Positions 17,507-28,239 of a stretch of DNA of 64,000 bases are shown here, in pieces. Source of the DNA: Phycisphaerales bacterium (GTDB lineage Bacteria; Planctomycetota; Phycisphaerae; Phycisphaerales; UBA1924); contig JADYYE010000096.1 of the NCBI GenBank assembly GCA_020853815.1, positions 1-64,000 on the forward strand. The letters are read 5' to 3'. Made by a program: the position numbers and the translations under genes. Every line of letters starts with the position of its first letter. Within the stretch, counting starts at the first letter, position 1. The notes under the pieces were generated by a model. That model did no database searches. It was not told the DNA's origin and saw only the letters and a program-made list of their open reading frames with translations.

Positions 17507-19603
17507 ATGAACATCAGCGTCGCCTGGCTCAACCGATATCTGCAGCCCGCCAACGCCTCGCCCGACGAGGTCGAACGCTCGCTCATGGACGCGGGCTTCC
17601 CCATCGAGTCGCGCGAAACGCTCGATGGCGGCGATGTCCGGCTCGACGTTGAAATCACCAGCAACCGCGGCGATTGCCTCTCGCACGTCGGACTCGCCCG
17701 CGAGGTCGCCGCCAAAACCGGGCGGACCTTCGCCGCGCCCGTCACGCAGCTCCCCAACGCGACCGGCGGCCCGATCGCGCCGCTCCTCACCATCGAGAAC
17801 AACGAGCCCGCCGCGTGCCCGCTCTTCACCGCGCGATTGATCCGCGGCGTAAAGATCGGCCCGTCGCCCGCGTGGCTCGTCAAGGCGCTCGAGTCGGTCG
17901 GCCAGCGCTCCATCAACAACGTCGTCGACGCTACGAACTTCATCACCTTTGAGCTCGGCCACCCCTGCCACGTCTTCGATCTCAAAAAGCTCGCCGGCGG
18001 CAAGCTCGTCATCCGTTTCGCCAAGGACAACGAGGCCCTCACGACGCTCGACGCCAAGAAGCGCACGCTCAAGAGCGATGAGCTGGTCGTCGCCGACGCC
18101 GAGCGCGCCCAGAGCCTCGCGGGCGTGATCGGCGGCGCGGACTCCGAGATCGACGCGACCTCGACGGATGTCGTGCTCGAAATGGCGACGTGGGACCCGG
18201 TCACGATCCGCCGTGCCGCCCGCCGCCTCGGCGTCCGCACCGACGCCAGCTACCGCTTCGAGCGCATCGTCGATGCGCGCATGATCGACGACGCGGCCCG
18301 GCGCGCCGCGGCCCTCATCATCGAAGTCGCGGGCGGCTCGCTGTGCGAGGGCGTCATCGCCAAGGGCCCCGCCCTCAAGCCGCTCACGCCGATCCGTCTC
18401 CGCCCGGAGCGCTGCGATTCGCTCCTGGGCGTCCACACGGAAATCCCAGAGATCGCGCGGGTGCTGACGAGCGTGGGCGTCGCGGTCGAGCCGATCGGGC
18501 GCGCGGGCGGCGAGCTGCGCTGCACCGCGCCCGCGTGGCGCCCCGATCTCTCCCGCGAGGTTGATCTGATCGAAGAGGTCGCGCGCCTTCGTGGGCTGTC
18601 CGTGATCCCGATCATGGACAAGCTGCCCGTCACTATCCGCGAGCCGCAGAGAAGCGAGCGGGCACGCCGCGAACTCTCGCGCGTGCTGACGGGCCTCGGC
18701 TTCTATGAGACGATCACCTTCAGCTTCGTGAGCCGCCCCGACGCCGCAAGCTTCGTGCCGCCCGGCCTGTCGAGCATCGAAGTCGACGACGAACGCCGCA
18801 AGGCCGAGCCCGTGGTGCGCCCGAGCGTGATCCCGAGCTTGCTTTCATGCCGCCGCGGGAACCAGGACGCCAAGGCCGTCGCGCCGGGCTCGGCCCGCCT
18901 CTTTGAGGTCTCCGCGGTCTTCGCGCAGCAAGGCGACGGCTCCACACGCCAGACAGTCGAGCACCGCAACGTCGCGCTGCTCCTTGATGTTCCGTCCGGG
19001 GGCGGCAAGCCCGGCGTTGCGGAAAAGCAGGAAGGCGTGCGTCTCGTTCGCGGCGCGATCGAGGCGATGGTCCGCGCCATGCGCGGGCACGGGGCCGACC
19101 TGACCTTCACGCCCGGCGTTGCACCCTTCAGATCGATGGACCCCGGCGCGTGCGCCGGTGTTTCGCTCGATGGAAAGCCGCTCGGATATTTCGGGCTCGT
19201 CGCGCCCGAAACGCTGGCGAAGTTCGGGCTCGATCATCCGGTGGTGGCGGCCGAGATCGGGCTGGACCCGCTCATCGCCGCGTTCCCACCTAAGGCCAGC
19301 GTCACCACCCGCCCCGCGTTCCCCGCGATCGATCGCGATCTTTCCGTCATCGTCGACGAAAAGGTGACCTGGGCGTCGCTCCAGTCGATCGTTCAGTCGC
19401 AGTCGATGAAGTGGCGCGAACGACTCGAGTTCGTCGGCGCCTACCGCGGCAAGCAGATCGGCCAGGGCAAGAAGTCCGTCACGTTCCGCCTCTACTTCCG
19501 CGACGCGGAGCGCACGCTCCGGCGCGAAGAGGTTGACCCCGAGATCGACGCGCTCGTGACGCGCCTGAAGAAGGACTGCGGCGCGGAAGTCCGTACGGCG
19601 TAG
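17507..19603 (+). CDS. pheT: Phenylalanyl-tRNA synthetase beta subunit, lacking the tRNA-binding domain
   Basis: Beta subunit of PheRS, partner of PheS in an alpha2-beta2 enzyme. Of 698 residues, the first ~40 match the PheT N-terminus (ISVAWLNRYLQPA ... LMDAGFPIES), but the protein then goes straight to the B1 domain (DVEITSNRGDCLSHVGLAREVA). The ~110-residue EMAP/OB-fold tRNA-binding insertion of E. coli PheT is absent, which explains the short length. B3/B4 (~150-360, including INNVVDATNFITFELGHPCH), B5 and the catalytic-like core follow, and the anticodon-binding FDX-ACB domain closes the protein (PAFPAIDRDLSVIVDEKVTW onward). pheS is not in the window. An octamer repeat lies directly upstream. 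Confidence 0.95.
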   Translation: MNISVAWLNRYLQPANASPDEVERSLMDAGFPIESRETLDGGDVRLDVEITSNRGDCLSHVGLAREVAAKTGRTFAAPVTQLPNATGGPIAPLLTIENNEPAACPLFTARLIRGVKIGPSPAWLVKALESVGQRSINNVVDATNFITFELGHPCHVFDLKKLAGGKLVIRFAKDNEALTTLDAKKRTLKSDELVVADAERAQSLAGVIGGADSEIDATSTDVVLEMATWDPVTIRRAARRLGVRTDASYRFERIVDARMIDDAARRAAALIIEVAGGSLCEGVIAKGPALKPLTPIRLRPERCDSLLGVHTEIPEIARVLTSVGVAVEPIGRAGGELRCTAPAWRPDLSREVDLIEEVARLRGLSVIPIMDKLPVTIREPQRSERARRELSRVLTGLGFYETITFSFVSRPDAASFVPPGLSSIEVDDERRKAEPVVRPSVIPSLLSCRRGNQDAKAVAPGSARLFEVSAVFAQQGDGSTRQTVEHRNVALLLDVPSGGGKPGVAEKQEGVRLVRGAIEAMVRAMRGHGADLTFTPGVAPFRSMDPGACAGVSLDGKPLGYFGLVAPETLAKFGLDHPVVAAEIGLDPLIAAFPPKASVTTRPAFPAIDRDLSVIVDEKVTWASLQSIVQSQSMKWRERLEFVGAYRGKQIGQGKKSVTFRLYFRDAERTLRREEVDPEIDALVTRLKKDCGAEVRTA

Positions 19604-19715
19604 AGCTGTCTCAGTTCAGGCGGCGCATCTTCCCATTGCCCATTCCCTATTGCCCATCGCCACGGAGCCGTCCTCGGCACTCAACTCCGCGCCAATCCAC
19701 TCCAGCCCCGCCCCG

Positions 19716-20312
19716 TCAGCACTTCACCAGGTGAACGCCCTTGAAGCGCGGGCCTCGCTCCCCGAAGCCGAACGCGTCGAGGTACAACTCCAGGTCGCGC
19801 TCGTCCAGCCGCCCGTCGTCGTTCAGGTCGTAGCGCGGGCTGAACCCGCCGAACCCGGTGCGGCGTGCCCGATCGATGGCCGCGTCGATCGTTCCGACGA
19901 AGTCCTCAACATCCTGCCCGTCGACCACGCCGTCGAAGTTCGTGTCGGCCATGAGTCCCGCGACGTCGCTCTCCCCGGGGCTCGCCGCCGCCGCGAAGAT
20001 GACGGAGAAGTCCAGCGGCACGTTGCGCACCGGGCGTGCGTCGATGCGCGAGCCGGAGGTCGCTTCGGCGCTCACGCCGTGGTCCGCGTCGCTGGTCGGT
20101 GCAGCGGCGCGGAACCCGGTCGATGGGAGATCGGCGGAGGCGACAAAGTTCACCTCGGTCGGCTCGCTCCGCTGGTTCGATGAGCCCCCCATTCCGGCGA
20201 ACATCCCCGAGTTCACCAGCCCGATCGCCAGGCACGAGAGGCCAACGCCCAGCCCCGCGATTCTCGCGGACGTCCACCGACCCGCCAACCCGCCCAACTC
20301 GGACGATTTCAT
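19716..20312 (-). CDS. Exported protein with dockerin-like EF-hand pair
   Basis: A 198-residue protein with a hydrophobic segment at ~12-35 (signal or anchor), a disordered middle and a C-terminal pair of calcium-loop motifs: DTNFDGVVDGQDVEDF and DLNDDGRLDERDLELY, spaced like type I dockerin repeats. In Planctomycetota such EF-hand pairs end many secreted proteins. The last residue is Cys, as in the DUF1028 protein at 44.9 kb. The ATG at 20312 is preferred over one at 20333 because AGGAA is 8 nt upstream. Convergent with pheT. Function unknown. Confidence 0.7.
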   Translation of the reverse strand: MKSSELGGLAGRWTSARIAGLGVGLSCLAIGLVNSGMFAGMGGSSNQRSEPTEVNFVASADLPSTGFRAAAPTSDADHGVSAEATSGSRIDARPVRNVPLDFSVIFAAAASPGESDVAGLMADTNFDGVVDGQDVEDFVGTIDAAIDRARRTGFGGFSPRYDLNDDGRLDERDLELYLDAFGFGERGPRFKGVHLVKC

Positions 20313-20506
20313 AGGGAAGTTCCTGAACTCCATGCGTTGGATGAAGTACCGCAATCGTCTCGGCGCGGTTCATCAATCGAGCAAACTCCGCCAACGAGCC
20401 TCCTAGAATCGCCGTCGCTCACGCGATTCCCGCGCGGCGGGGGCGGGGCGGCCTACAAGTTCGGCGGGCGCTCGGTCCGGGCGCCCTCTCGACTCTGGAG
20501 GTGCGT

Positions 20507-21664
20507 GTGAAGACCAAGACGTTGGCGTCCAAGCCCGTTCGCACCAGCAAGCGTCCGTCGGCGGTCCGTGCCGCACGATCGACCAGGCCCCTCTCGAACA
20601 AGCCCTCCTCGACCAAGCTCGCACCCCGAGCCCAAGCCAACGGCAAGGCCAGGCCCGCACTCAAACCCGCGCCCAAGGTGGTGGTCAAGGCCGCCACGAA
20701 GCCCTCAAAGGTCACCGCCAAGTCCGCCGCCCAGCCCGCCAACATCCCGGTCGACGCCGACCTCCCCATCATCCACGTCAACGGCCAGATGCTCCCCAAG
20801 AGCAAGGCGATGGTCTCCGTCTATGACCACGGCCTGCTCTACGGCGACGGCATCTTCGAGGGCATCCGTGTCTACCAGGGCAAGATCTTCAAGTGCAAGC
20901 AGCACATGGACCGCCTCTACCACTGCGCCGACCAGATCCGACTCAAGATCCCCGTCTCACGCGACCGCATGGTCGAGATCCAGCGCGAGTGCATCAAGGC
21001 CAACAACGCCACCGATGGCTACATCCGCCTCGTCGTCACCCGCGGCTTCGGCACGCTCGGCCTCGATCCCCGCCGCTGCCCCACCGCGGGCGTCATCTGC
21101 ATCATGGACCAGATCCGCCTCTTCCCCAAGGAGGCCTACGAGGCCGGCATGCGCGTCATCGTCGCACGCCGCCCCAAGACCCCGATCGCCTGCCTCGACC
21201 CGCGCATCAAGAGCCTCAACTACCTCAACAACATCCACGCCAAGTGCGAAGCCATCGACTTCGGCTGCGACGAGGTCATCATGCTCAACCTGAACGGTGA
21301 AGTCACCGAGGGCTCCGGCGACAACATCTTCATCGTCAAGGACGGACAGCTCTACACCCCGCCCTCCGACGCCGGCATCCTCGAGGGCGTCACCCGCGGC
21401 TTCGTGATGCGCGACCTCGCCCCCATGTTCGCCCTGAATTGCACCCAGAAAACGCTCACGCTCGAGGACGTGCTCACCGCCGACGAGGTCTTCCTCACCG
21501 GCACCGCCGCCGAGATCATCGGCGTCACACAGATCGACCAGCACGACGGCAAGGGCAACATCACCAAGTCCACCCGCATCTCCTCCAGCGAGGGACCGAT
21601 CACCAAGACCCTCCGCCTCAAGTTCCGCGAGATCGCCACCGGCAAAAACGTCCCCGAGGAGTAG
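20507..21664 (+). CDS. ilvE: Branched-chain amino acid aminotransferase-like, with basic N-terminal extension
   Basis: Fold-type IV PLP aminotransferase that should interconvert branched-chain amino acids and their keto acids; a D-amino-acid transaminase or aminodeoxychorismate lyase of the same fold cannot be excluded. From ~85 the sequence is typical: IHVNGQMLPKSKAMVSVYDHGLLYGDGIFEGIR (split in the native order), the PLP-lysine in RIKSLNYLNN, and EGSGDNIFIV. Residues 1-80 are an extra Lys/Ala/Pro/Ser-rich segment with a strongly basic charge and no predicted fold. The GTG at 20507 has GGAGG 5 nt upstream; a GTG at 20501 is too close to it. A strong intrinsic terminator follows. Confidence 0.85.
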   Translation: MKTKTLASKPVRTSKRPSAVRAARSTRPLSNKPSSTKLAPRAQANGKARPALKPAPKVVVKAATKPSKVTAKSAAQPANIPVDADLPIIHVNGQMLPKSKAMVSVYDHGLLYGDGIFEGIRVYQGKIFKCKQHMDRLYHCADQIRLKIPVSRDRMVEIQRECIKANNATDGYIRLVVTRGFGTLGLDPRRCPTAGVICIMDQIRLFPKEAYEAGMRVIVARRPKTPIACLDPRIKSLNYLNNIHAKCEAIDFGCDEVIMLNLNGEVTEGSGDNIFIVKDGQLYTPPSDAGILEGVTRGFVMRDLAPMFALNCTQKTLTLEDVLTADEVFLTGTAAEIIGVTQIDQHDGKGNITKSTRISSSEGPITKTLRLKFREIATGKNVPEE

Positions 21665-21691
21665 TTCCTCACCTCGACCCAGCCTTGTCCA

Positions 21692-21718
21692 AGCCCGGCC
21701 TCCGCGCCGGGCTTTTTT
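21692..21718 (+). terminator. Intrinsic terminator after ilvE
   Basis: Perfect 8-bp GC stem AGCCCGGC (21692-21699) / GCCGGGCT (21706-21713), 6-nt loop, then six T residues (21713-21718). It lies 27 nt past the ilvE stop codon. Confidence 0.9.
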
Positions 21719-21749
21719 CTTGGATTCTCGCGGGATTCGCGCGGATTTT

Positions 21750-21853
21750 CAGGCCGAAGGCCTGGCCGTTCATAGCCGGGCGTGAAGCGAGGAGTCCTCG
21801 ACGAGCGACACGCCCGGTACGCCCGTCCAACCACGACGCAGCCCGAAGGGCTG
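21750..21853 (-). ncRNA. Predicted three-hairpin RNA element, copy 1
   Basis: Read on the minus strand. Hairpin 1: CAGCCC-TTC-GGGCTG (within 21838-21854). Hairpin 2: arms 21809-21818 and 21775-21784 (10 bp, one G-U) enclosing a 24-nt loop. Hairpin 3: CAGGCC-TTC-GGCCTG (21750-21764). A second copy at 32696-32799 has the same order, a 24-nt loop 2 and the same 10-nt spacer before hairpin 3. Stem 2 differs at two positions and both are compensated on the other arm. Expression is not shown; a palindromic DNA repeat is the alternative. Confidence 0.5.
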
Positions 21854-21952
21854 CTCGTGGCGCGCAACACTCCGTGACTTGCGTTGCCCCGAGGACCTCG
21901 GACGAACCTCGCTTGTTTCGAATCTAAGAGCCCCAAGCTCCACACCATTCCT

Positions 21953-21990
21953 CGCCACTCCGCCACTCCGCCACTCCGCCACTCCGCCAC
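21953..21990. repeat. Octamer tandem repeat upstream of queD
   Basis: About five copies of CGCCACTC, ending 31 nt before the queD start. The sequence between the repeat and the start codon also resembles the one before pheT (CTTCC, CCGCC and CCCTAC blocks). The remaining part of the 21665-22021 gap holds the ilvE terminator and a three-hairpin element. Confidence 0.8.
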
Positions 21991-22021
21991 TTCCACCGCC
22001 ACCTCTCCCTACCATCCCCCG

Positions 22022-22483
22022 ATGCCCTATCGCATCTGCAAATCCTTCACCGTCGAGTCCGGGCACATGCTCTCCAAGCACCCCGGCCGCTGCCGTTTCC
22101 CCCACGGCCACACCCGCGTCATCGACGTCGTCGTCTCCGCCGCCGAACTCGACGCCAGCGACATGGTCTGCGATTTCGCCGCCCTCAAGCACGCCATCGC
22201 CGCCGCCGTCGATCGCTTCGATCACTCCCTGGCCGTCAACAGCAACGATCCGATCCTGCCAAAGTTGGAATCCGTTCAGGAAAGAATCGTAATTTTTCAG
22301 GGTAAAGACCCCACGACGGAAGTCTTCGCCAAGTTCATCTTTGATGAACTGGAGTCGGTGATCGCCGCCCGACGGTCGATCGCGGGCCCCGACGGCAGGA
22401 GCTACATGCTCCCGGCGGGGCTCCGGGTCGAGCGCGTGCGGGTGGGCGAGACGCCGACGACCTGGGCCGAGTACGCGCGGTGA
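22022..22483 (+). CDS. queD: 6-pyruvoyl-tetrahydropterin synthase / QueD family
   Basis: Zinc enzyme that converts dihydroneopterin triphosphate to 6-carboxy- or 6-pyruvoyl-tetrahydropterin, the first committed step to queuosine or biopterin. The 153-residue protein shows H15 (SGHML), catalytic C24 and the zinc pair H28/H30 in CRFPHGH, and later AALKHAIAAAVDRFDHSLAVN, matching the second half of the T-fold. It is ~30 residues longer than the shortest QueD proteins. ATG at 22022, immediately after the repeat-containing leader. No queC, queE or queF is adjacent. The htrA gene follows after 57 bp. Confidence 0.88.
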   Translation: MPYRICKSFTVESGHMLSKHPGRCRFPHGHTRVIDVVVSAAELDASDMVCDFAALKHAIAAAVDRFDHSLAVNSNDPILPKLESVQERIVIFQGKDPTTEVFAKFIFDELESVIAARRSIAGPDGRSYMLPAGLRVERVRVGETPTTWAEYAR

Positions 22484-22540
22484 ATCCGCGCCCGGACCCA
22501 TCGGGAAAGCACGAGACCGCGCCATCGGAGAATGCACGCC

Positions 22541-24031
<1,491 letters not shown>

Positions 24032-24046
<15 letters not shown>

Positions 24047-25567
24047 CGACATCGCGCGCGTCGCAAGCAGCACGCACACCACCGATCCCACCACGATCGC
24101 CGTGAGGTCCAGGAGAAGGCCCGCGCGCGCCATCTGACGCGTCGAAACCTTCCCCGTCGCGTACGCCAGCGCGTTGGGAGGCGTCGCCACCGGCAGCATG
24201 AACCCGTTGCTCGCCGCCACCGTCGTCGCCACCAGGAGCACGCCCGGCGGGAGCCCCAGTTCCTTCTCCGCCGCGTACATCACCGGCAACACCGCCGCCA
24301 CCAGCGCCACGTTGCTCGCCAGCTCCGAGAGAAATGTCACGCTCGCCACAACCAAAGGCAGCAACACCCACAACGGCACGCCCCTCAGCCCCGACAGCGC
24401 ACGCCCCAGCAGCAGATCAACACCGGTGTGCGACATCATCGCGGCCAGCGACAAGCCCCCGCCGAAGAAGAGCAAGACGCCCCACGGGATCTTCACCGCC
24501 GTGGGCCAGTCCAGCACGAACGTGCGCTTGCCCTCCCCCGCGGGAACGACAAACAGCGACAGCGCCGCCGCCAGCGCGATCCCCGCGTCCGTCATCGTAA
24601 ACGACTTGATGTGGATCAGCTCACGCACAGGCGCGAGCGACTCGCCGTTGAGCCACGAATTGACCCACGGCCGGGCGATCCACAGCACCGCGGCGCACGA
24701 GAACGCGATCAGCGTCGCCCACTCGCCACGCTTCATCGGCCCAAGCCCCGCGAGCCGAGAGCGGATCAGCTCGCGCGCGTCGGCACGCTCGCCCGTCGGC
24801 AGGTGAAAGAGCACCCGCACCAGCAGGAACCACGCCGCCGGAAGCACGATCACCGCCATCGGCAGCCCGACCCACAGCCACGACACAAACGACGGCGGCC
24901 TCCCGAAGTTCTTCTCAACGAACCCCGAGAACACGCCGTTGGGCGGCGTGCCGATCAAGGTCGAAACCCCCGTGATCGACGCCGCGTACGCGATCCCCAG
25001 CACGACGCACGTCGAGAAGTTCCGCGCCAGCTTCTGCTCCTGCGCCGTCGCCGCGTGCGACGCCACCACGCCCGCCACCGAGAGACCGATCGGCAGCATG
25101 AACATGGTCGTCGCGGTGTTCGACACCCACATGCTCACCACGCCCGTCGCCAGCATCATCCCCGCCACCAGCCGCGTCGGCGACGAGCCCGTGAACGACA
25201 TGACCGACAGCGCCAGGCGCTCGTGCAGCCCCCAACGCTCCATCGAGCGCCCGAGAAAGAATCCCCCCATGAACAGGAACACCTGCTCGCTGGCGTAGGG
25301 CGACGCAACCGTCTCAAACTTCGCCACCCCGAGCACCGGAAAAATCGCCAGGGGCAAGAGCGACGTCGCCTCCACCGGCAGCGCCTCGGTCAGCCAGCAC
25401 ACCGCCATCAAAACGCCCACCCCGGCCACGATCCGCGCCGGCGCCGCGACGTCCGCGGGCAACAGCCAGATCGTCATCGCCGCCAGCAGCGGCCCGGCGA
25501 TCATCCCCGTCCACGACAACCACGCCGGAGACCGCTCCAGCGCCTCGCTCGTCAGTTCATCGCTCAA
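24032..25567 (-). CDS. DASS (SLC13) family sodium:carboxylate/sulfate symporter
   Basis: Inner-membrane importer, probably of dicarboxylates with sodium. The 511-residue protein is strongly hydrophobic with 11-13 membrane segments and both signature repeats: VSNTATTMFMLPIGLS and, near the C-terminus, MLPVATPPNALAYATG. The N-terminus has no ATG before the first membrane helix; a TTG at 25567 overlaps the stop of the upstream DUF486 gene (TTGA) and gives a 25-residue lead-in, so coupled translation from TTG is proposed. It ends 15 bp inside the convergent htrA gene. Confidence 0.88.
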
Positions 25568-25935
25568 GGCTTCATCCCGCCGCCCCGGCCCACCATCGCC
25601 ACCACCACCCCCGCCAGCACCAGCCCCATCGCGAAAAGGTCCGTCGCCCGCGGCTTCTCCTTCGCCACCCAGATCGTGAATATCAGGAACACCGCCAGCG
25701 TGATCGCCTCCTGGATGATCTTGAGCTGCGGCAAGGTCAACGGCCCGCCGTGGTCGATATGCCCCAGCCGGTTCGCCGGCACCTGCAAAACGTACTCCGG
25801 CAACGCGATCAGCCACGAAATCCCGATCGCCATCCACAAGGGCCACGACGACTTCTTGACGTGGTAATACCACGCGTACGTCATGAATGCGTTCGACGCC
25901 AGGAGCAGAAACACCGTGCCGAGGACTCGCTGCAT
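25564..25935 (-). CDS. DUF486 (DMT-like) membrane protein
   Basis: A 123-residue protein with four membrane helices, resembling the DUF486 small multidrug-transporter-like family (MQRVLGTVFLLLASNAFMTYAWYYH; WPLWMAIGISWLIALPEYVL; LPQLKIIQEAITLAVF). In that family QIxxE on the third helix is conserved. Transport function has not been established for the family. It is first in a two-gene unit with the DASS transporter. Confidence 0.8.
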   Translation of the reverse strand: MQRVLGTVFLLLASNAFMTYAWYYHVKKSSWPLWMAIGISWLIALPEYVLQVPANRLGHIDHGGPLTLPQLKIIQEAITLAVFLIFTIWVAKEKPRATDLFAMGLVLAGVVVAMVGRGGGMKP

Positions 25936-25989
25936 CTTCGCAGCATAAGCGGACGCGGCCGCCCTGTCTCCGCGATCAACCCGCCCCCC

Positions 25990-28239
25990 CTACTCCTTCG
26001 GCGCCACGTGCAGCGTGTAGTACGCCTTGGTGTGCAGGAGCGGGTGCGTCTGCCCCTTCTCGTCGGGCTTGCTCGTCAGCCCGGGCAGCATGAACTCGTA
26101 CACATATCCCATCGCCCCGGTGCGCAGCGGGTCGATCATCACCACCAGTTGTCGCGCCCCCAGACGCTGCACCCCCGCGATCGCGTGCTCCTTCTTGTCG
26201 ATCTCGGGCGAGCCATACTCGGGGCGATACTCATACGTATAGCTGATCGCCTTGTATTCCTTCAATCTCGCGGCATCGGTGCAGTCGTCGGGCAGATCAC
26301 GCGTGAACTCGAACACGAAAGCGTCCGCCGTCGGCGTCATGCGCAGCACCTCGAACGGCGTGACGCCCGACCACGCGAGCCTCTGCAACCCGTACCGCTT
26401 CGGGCCGACCGAGCCCCACCCGCGATCGGTCATGCCGACGAACATCGTTCCGTCCGCCGCGAACACCATGCGGTGCACACCGCTCGCCAGCCCCTCGCGG
26501 AACGGGAAGCAGGCGCCCTGATAGATCTCGTCGCCCTTCGCGTTCTTGACCTTCTGCAGGTCGACGCGCATCACCGTCGCGTTGGTCTGGTCGCCCACGA
26601 AGAGCTGGCCCGCGAACGGCCCGAACTTTCCCGCCGTCGTGTCGAGCACCACGTCGCTGGCGCTCTGCCCCATCTTGGTGTACGGGAACCACACCGCGGG
26701 CATCGTGATCTCGGGGACCGGCTTGCCCTCCGTGCGCCAGTTCGGGCCGTACCCCTCGCGGTGCTTGAGCGACGCCTGGTGCCCGTGAAAGCTATCCATC
26801 TTCAGATGGCTGAGCTTGCAGGTGCCGACGTAGTCGCCCTGGTTGTCGGTGTAGAACATCTCGCCGTCGGAATAGATGCCGATCCCGTCGGGCGAGCGCA
26901 GGCCGTCGGCGGCCTTGGTCATCGTGCCGTCGGGCGCGATGCGCACCGCCCAGCCGCGCGTCGCGATCGGCGCGCCCATCACCGTGCCGTCGTCGCCCGA
27001 GTGCGCGAGGTTGAGCGTGACCCACGCGTTTCCGGCGCTGTCGAACTTGGGCCCGAAGGCGTACTCGTGGTAGTTCCCGCTGATCTGCCACGCGGCGCAC
27101 AAGGTGTCGAACACGTCCGCCACGCCGTCGCCGTTGGTATCAGCCAGGCGCGTCAGTTCCCCGCGCTGGGCGCAGAAGACGTCGACACCCTCGCGCCCCT
27201 GGGCCGGTCGAACCGCGGCGCCGAGAGGCTCCTGCAGCCCGCCGGCGAACAGCGTCCACTTGGGGTCCAGCGGCGGGTTGGCAAAGACGCCGTCGACCAG
27301 CCACGCCTCGCCGCGCCGCGTTGTCAGGATCACGCGCTGCTTGCCGCCCTGGCGCGCCGGCGGGTACATGTCGATCCCGCCGACCTCGGCGACAATCGGC
27401 AGGTCGCGCCCGTCCACGCCCCGCGTCACCGCGGGCACCGTCGACAGCTTGTCGTAGGTCTGCTCCGCGCTCGGAAAATCGCGGTCGAGCGCGAAGTCCA
27501 ACGCCGCCTCGACCTGCGGCCTCATCTCAAAGCCCTGCGAGAACGCCAGCGTCCACTCGCCCGCGCCCTGCGACACCTTGAACAAGAGATGATTGATCCC
27601 CTTGCGCAGCCTCAGCGTCGCTCGCTCGCTGTCGGGCGACATCGGGCGTTCGGCGTTCACATCCACGACCAGCTCGCCGTTCAACCACAGCCGCACGCCG
27701 TCGTCCGAGCCCATCGCGATCGGCACGTCGATCGCGCGATCGACGACCGCTCGCCGGTACAGGTACGCGACCGCCTTCTCCTGCGGGCCGCCCGCGAACT
27801 TCTCGAGATCGATCGCGCTCGGATCGCCGGTCTTTAGAAAGTGGTCGGGCGAGACCTCGGTGAACGCGATCGCCATGCCGCCCTTGCCCTTGAACTCGCG
27901 CTCGAGCGAGACTTCCTTGTCTTCCTTCATCGCCGCCAGCAAGTCCTCGGGCTCGTACGCCGTCGCGATGTCCTTGCCGCCCTTGGGATGGCCGAGCGGC
28001 CCGACGGCCATCCAGCGTCCCCACTCCACCGCGTTCCCGCCCAGCTTCGCCAGCGCCGCTTCGCGCGTCGCCTGACGCGTCTCGAGCTTCTTGTACCCGG
28101 GGAGAAGCGCCTGCACGGCCGGCTGCGCCAGCGTGCTCGGCGTGATCGCGTGCAGCGCCGCCGCGATGCAAAGCCCGGTCAGCCGCGCGATCGTCCGCGT
28201 CGAGTTGTTCGTGTTGTTCGTGTTGTTCAGCATCTTCAT
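25990..28239 (-). CDS. Secreted sugar-dehydrogenase-like beta-propeller protein
   Basis: A 749-residue exported protein. Signal peptide (ATPSTLAQ-like cleavage near 40), then a PA14/CBM-like beta-sandwich (~150-260: GSDDGVRLWLNGELVVDV, LRKGINHLLFKV), then a six-bladed propeller of the PVC-type glucose/sorbosone-dehydrogenase kind (~300-640; TRLADTNGDGVADVFDTLC, RIAPDGTMTKAADGLRSPDGIG). Likely periplasmic, passing electrons to the co-encoded cytochrome. The ATG at 28239 overlaps the stop of the upstream cytochrome gene as ATGA. A longer in-frame reading upstream is only the other strand frame of the cytochrome gene. Substrate unknown. Confidence 0.8.
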   Translation of the reverse strand: MKMLNNTNNTNNSTRTIARLTGLCIAAALHAITPSTLAQPAVQALLPGYKKLETRQATREAALAKLGGNAVEWGRWMAVGPLGHPKGGKDIATAYEPEDLLAAMKEDKEVSLEREFKGKGGMAIAFTEVSPDHFLKTGDPSAIDLEKFAGGPQEKAVAYLYRRAVVDRAIDVPIAMGSDDGVRLWLNGELVVDVNAERPMSPDSERATLRLRKGINHLLFKVSQGAGEWTLAFSQGFEMRPQVEAALDFALDRDFPSAEQTYDKLSTVPAVTRGVDGRDLPIVAEVGGIDMYPPARQGGKQRVILTTRRGEAWLVDGVFANPPLDPKWTLFAGGLQEPLGAAVRPAQGREGVDVFCAQRGELTRLADTNGDGVADVFDTLCAAWQISGNYHEYAFGPKFDSAGNAWVTLNLAHSGDDGTVMGAPIATRGWAVRIAPDGTMTKAADGLRSPDGIGIYSDGEMFYTDNQGDYVGTCKLSHLKMDSFHGHQASLKHREGYGPNWRTEGKPVPEITMPAVWFPYTKMGQSASDVVLDTTAGKFGPFAGQLFVGDQTNATVMRVDLQKVKNAKGDEIYQGACFPFREGLASGVHRMVFAADGTMFVGMTDRGWGSVGPKRYGLQRLAWSGVTPFEVLRMTPTADAFVFEFTRDLPDDCTDAARLKEYKAISYTYEYRPEYGSPEIDKKEHAIAGVQRLGARQLVVMIDPLRTGAMGYVYEFMLPGLTSKPDEKGQTHPLLHTKAYYTLHVAPKE

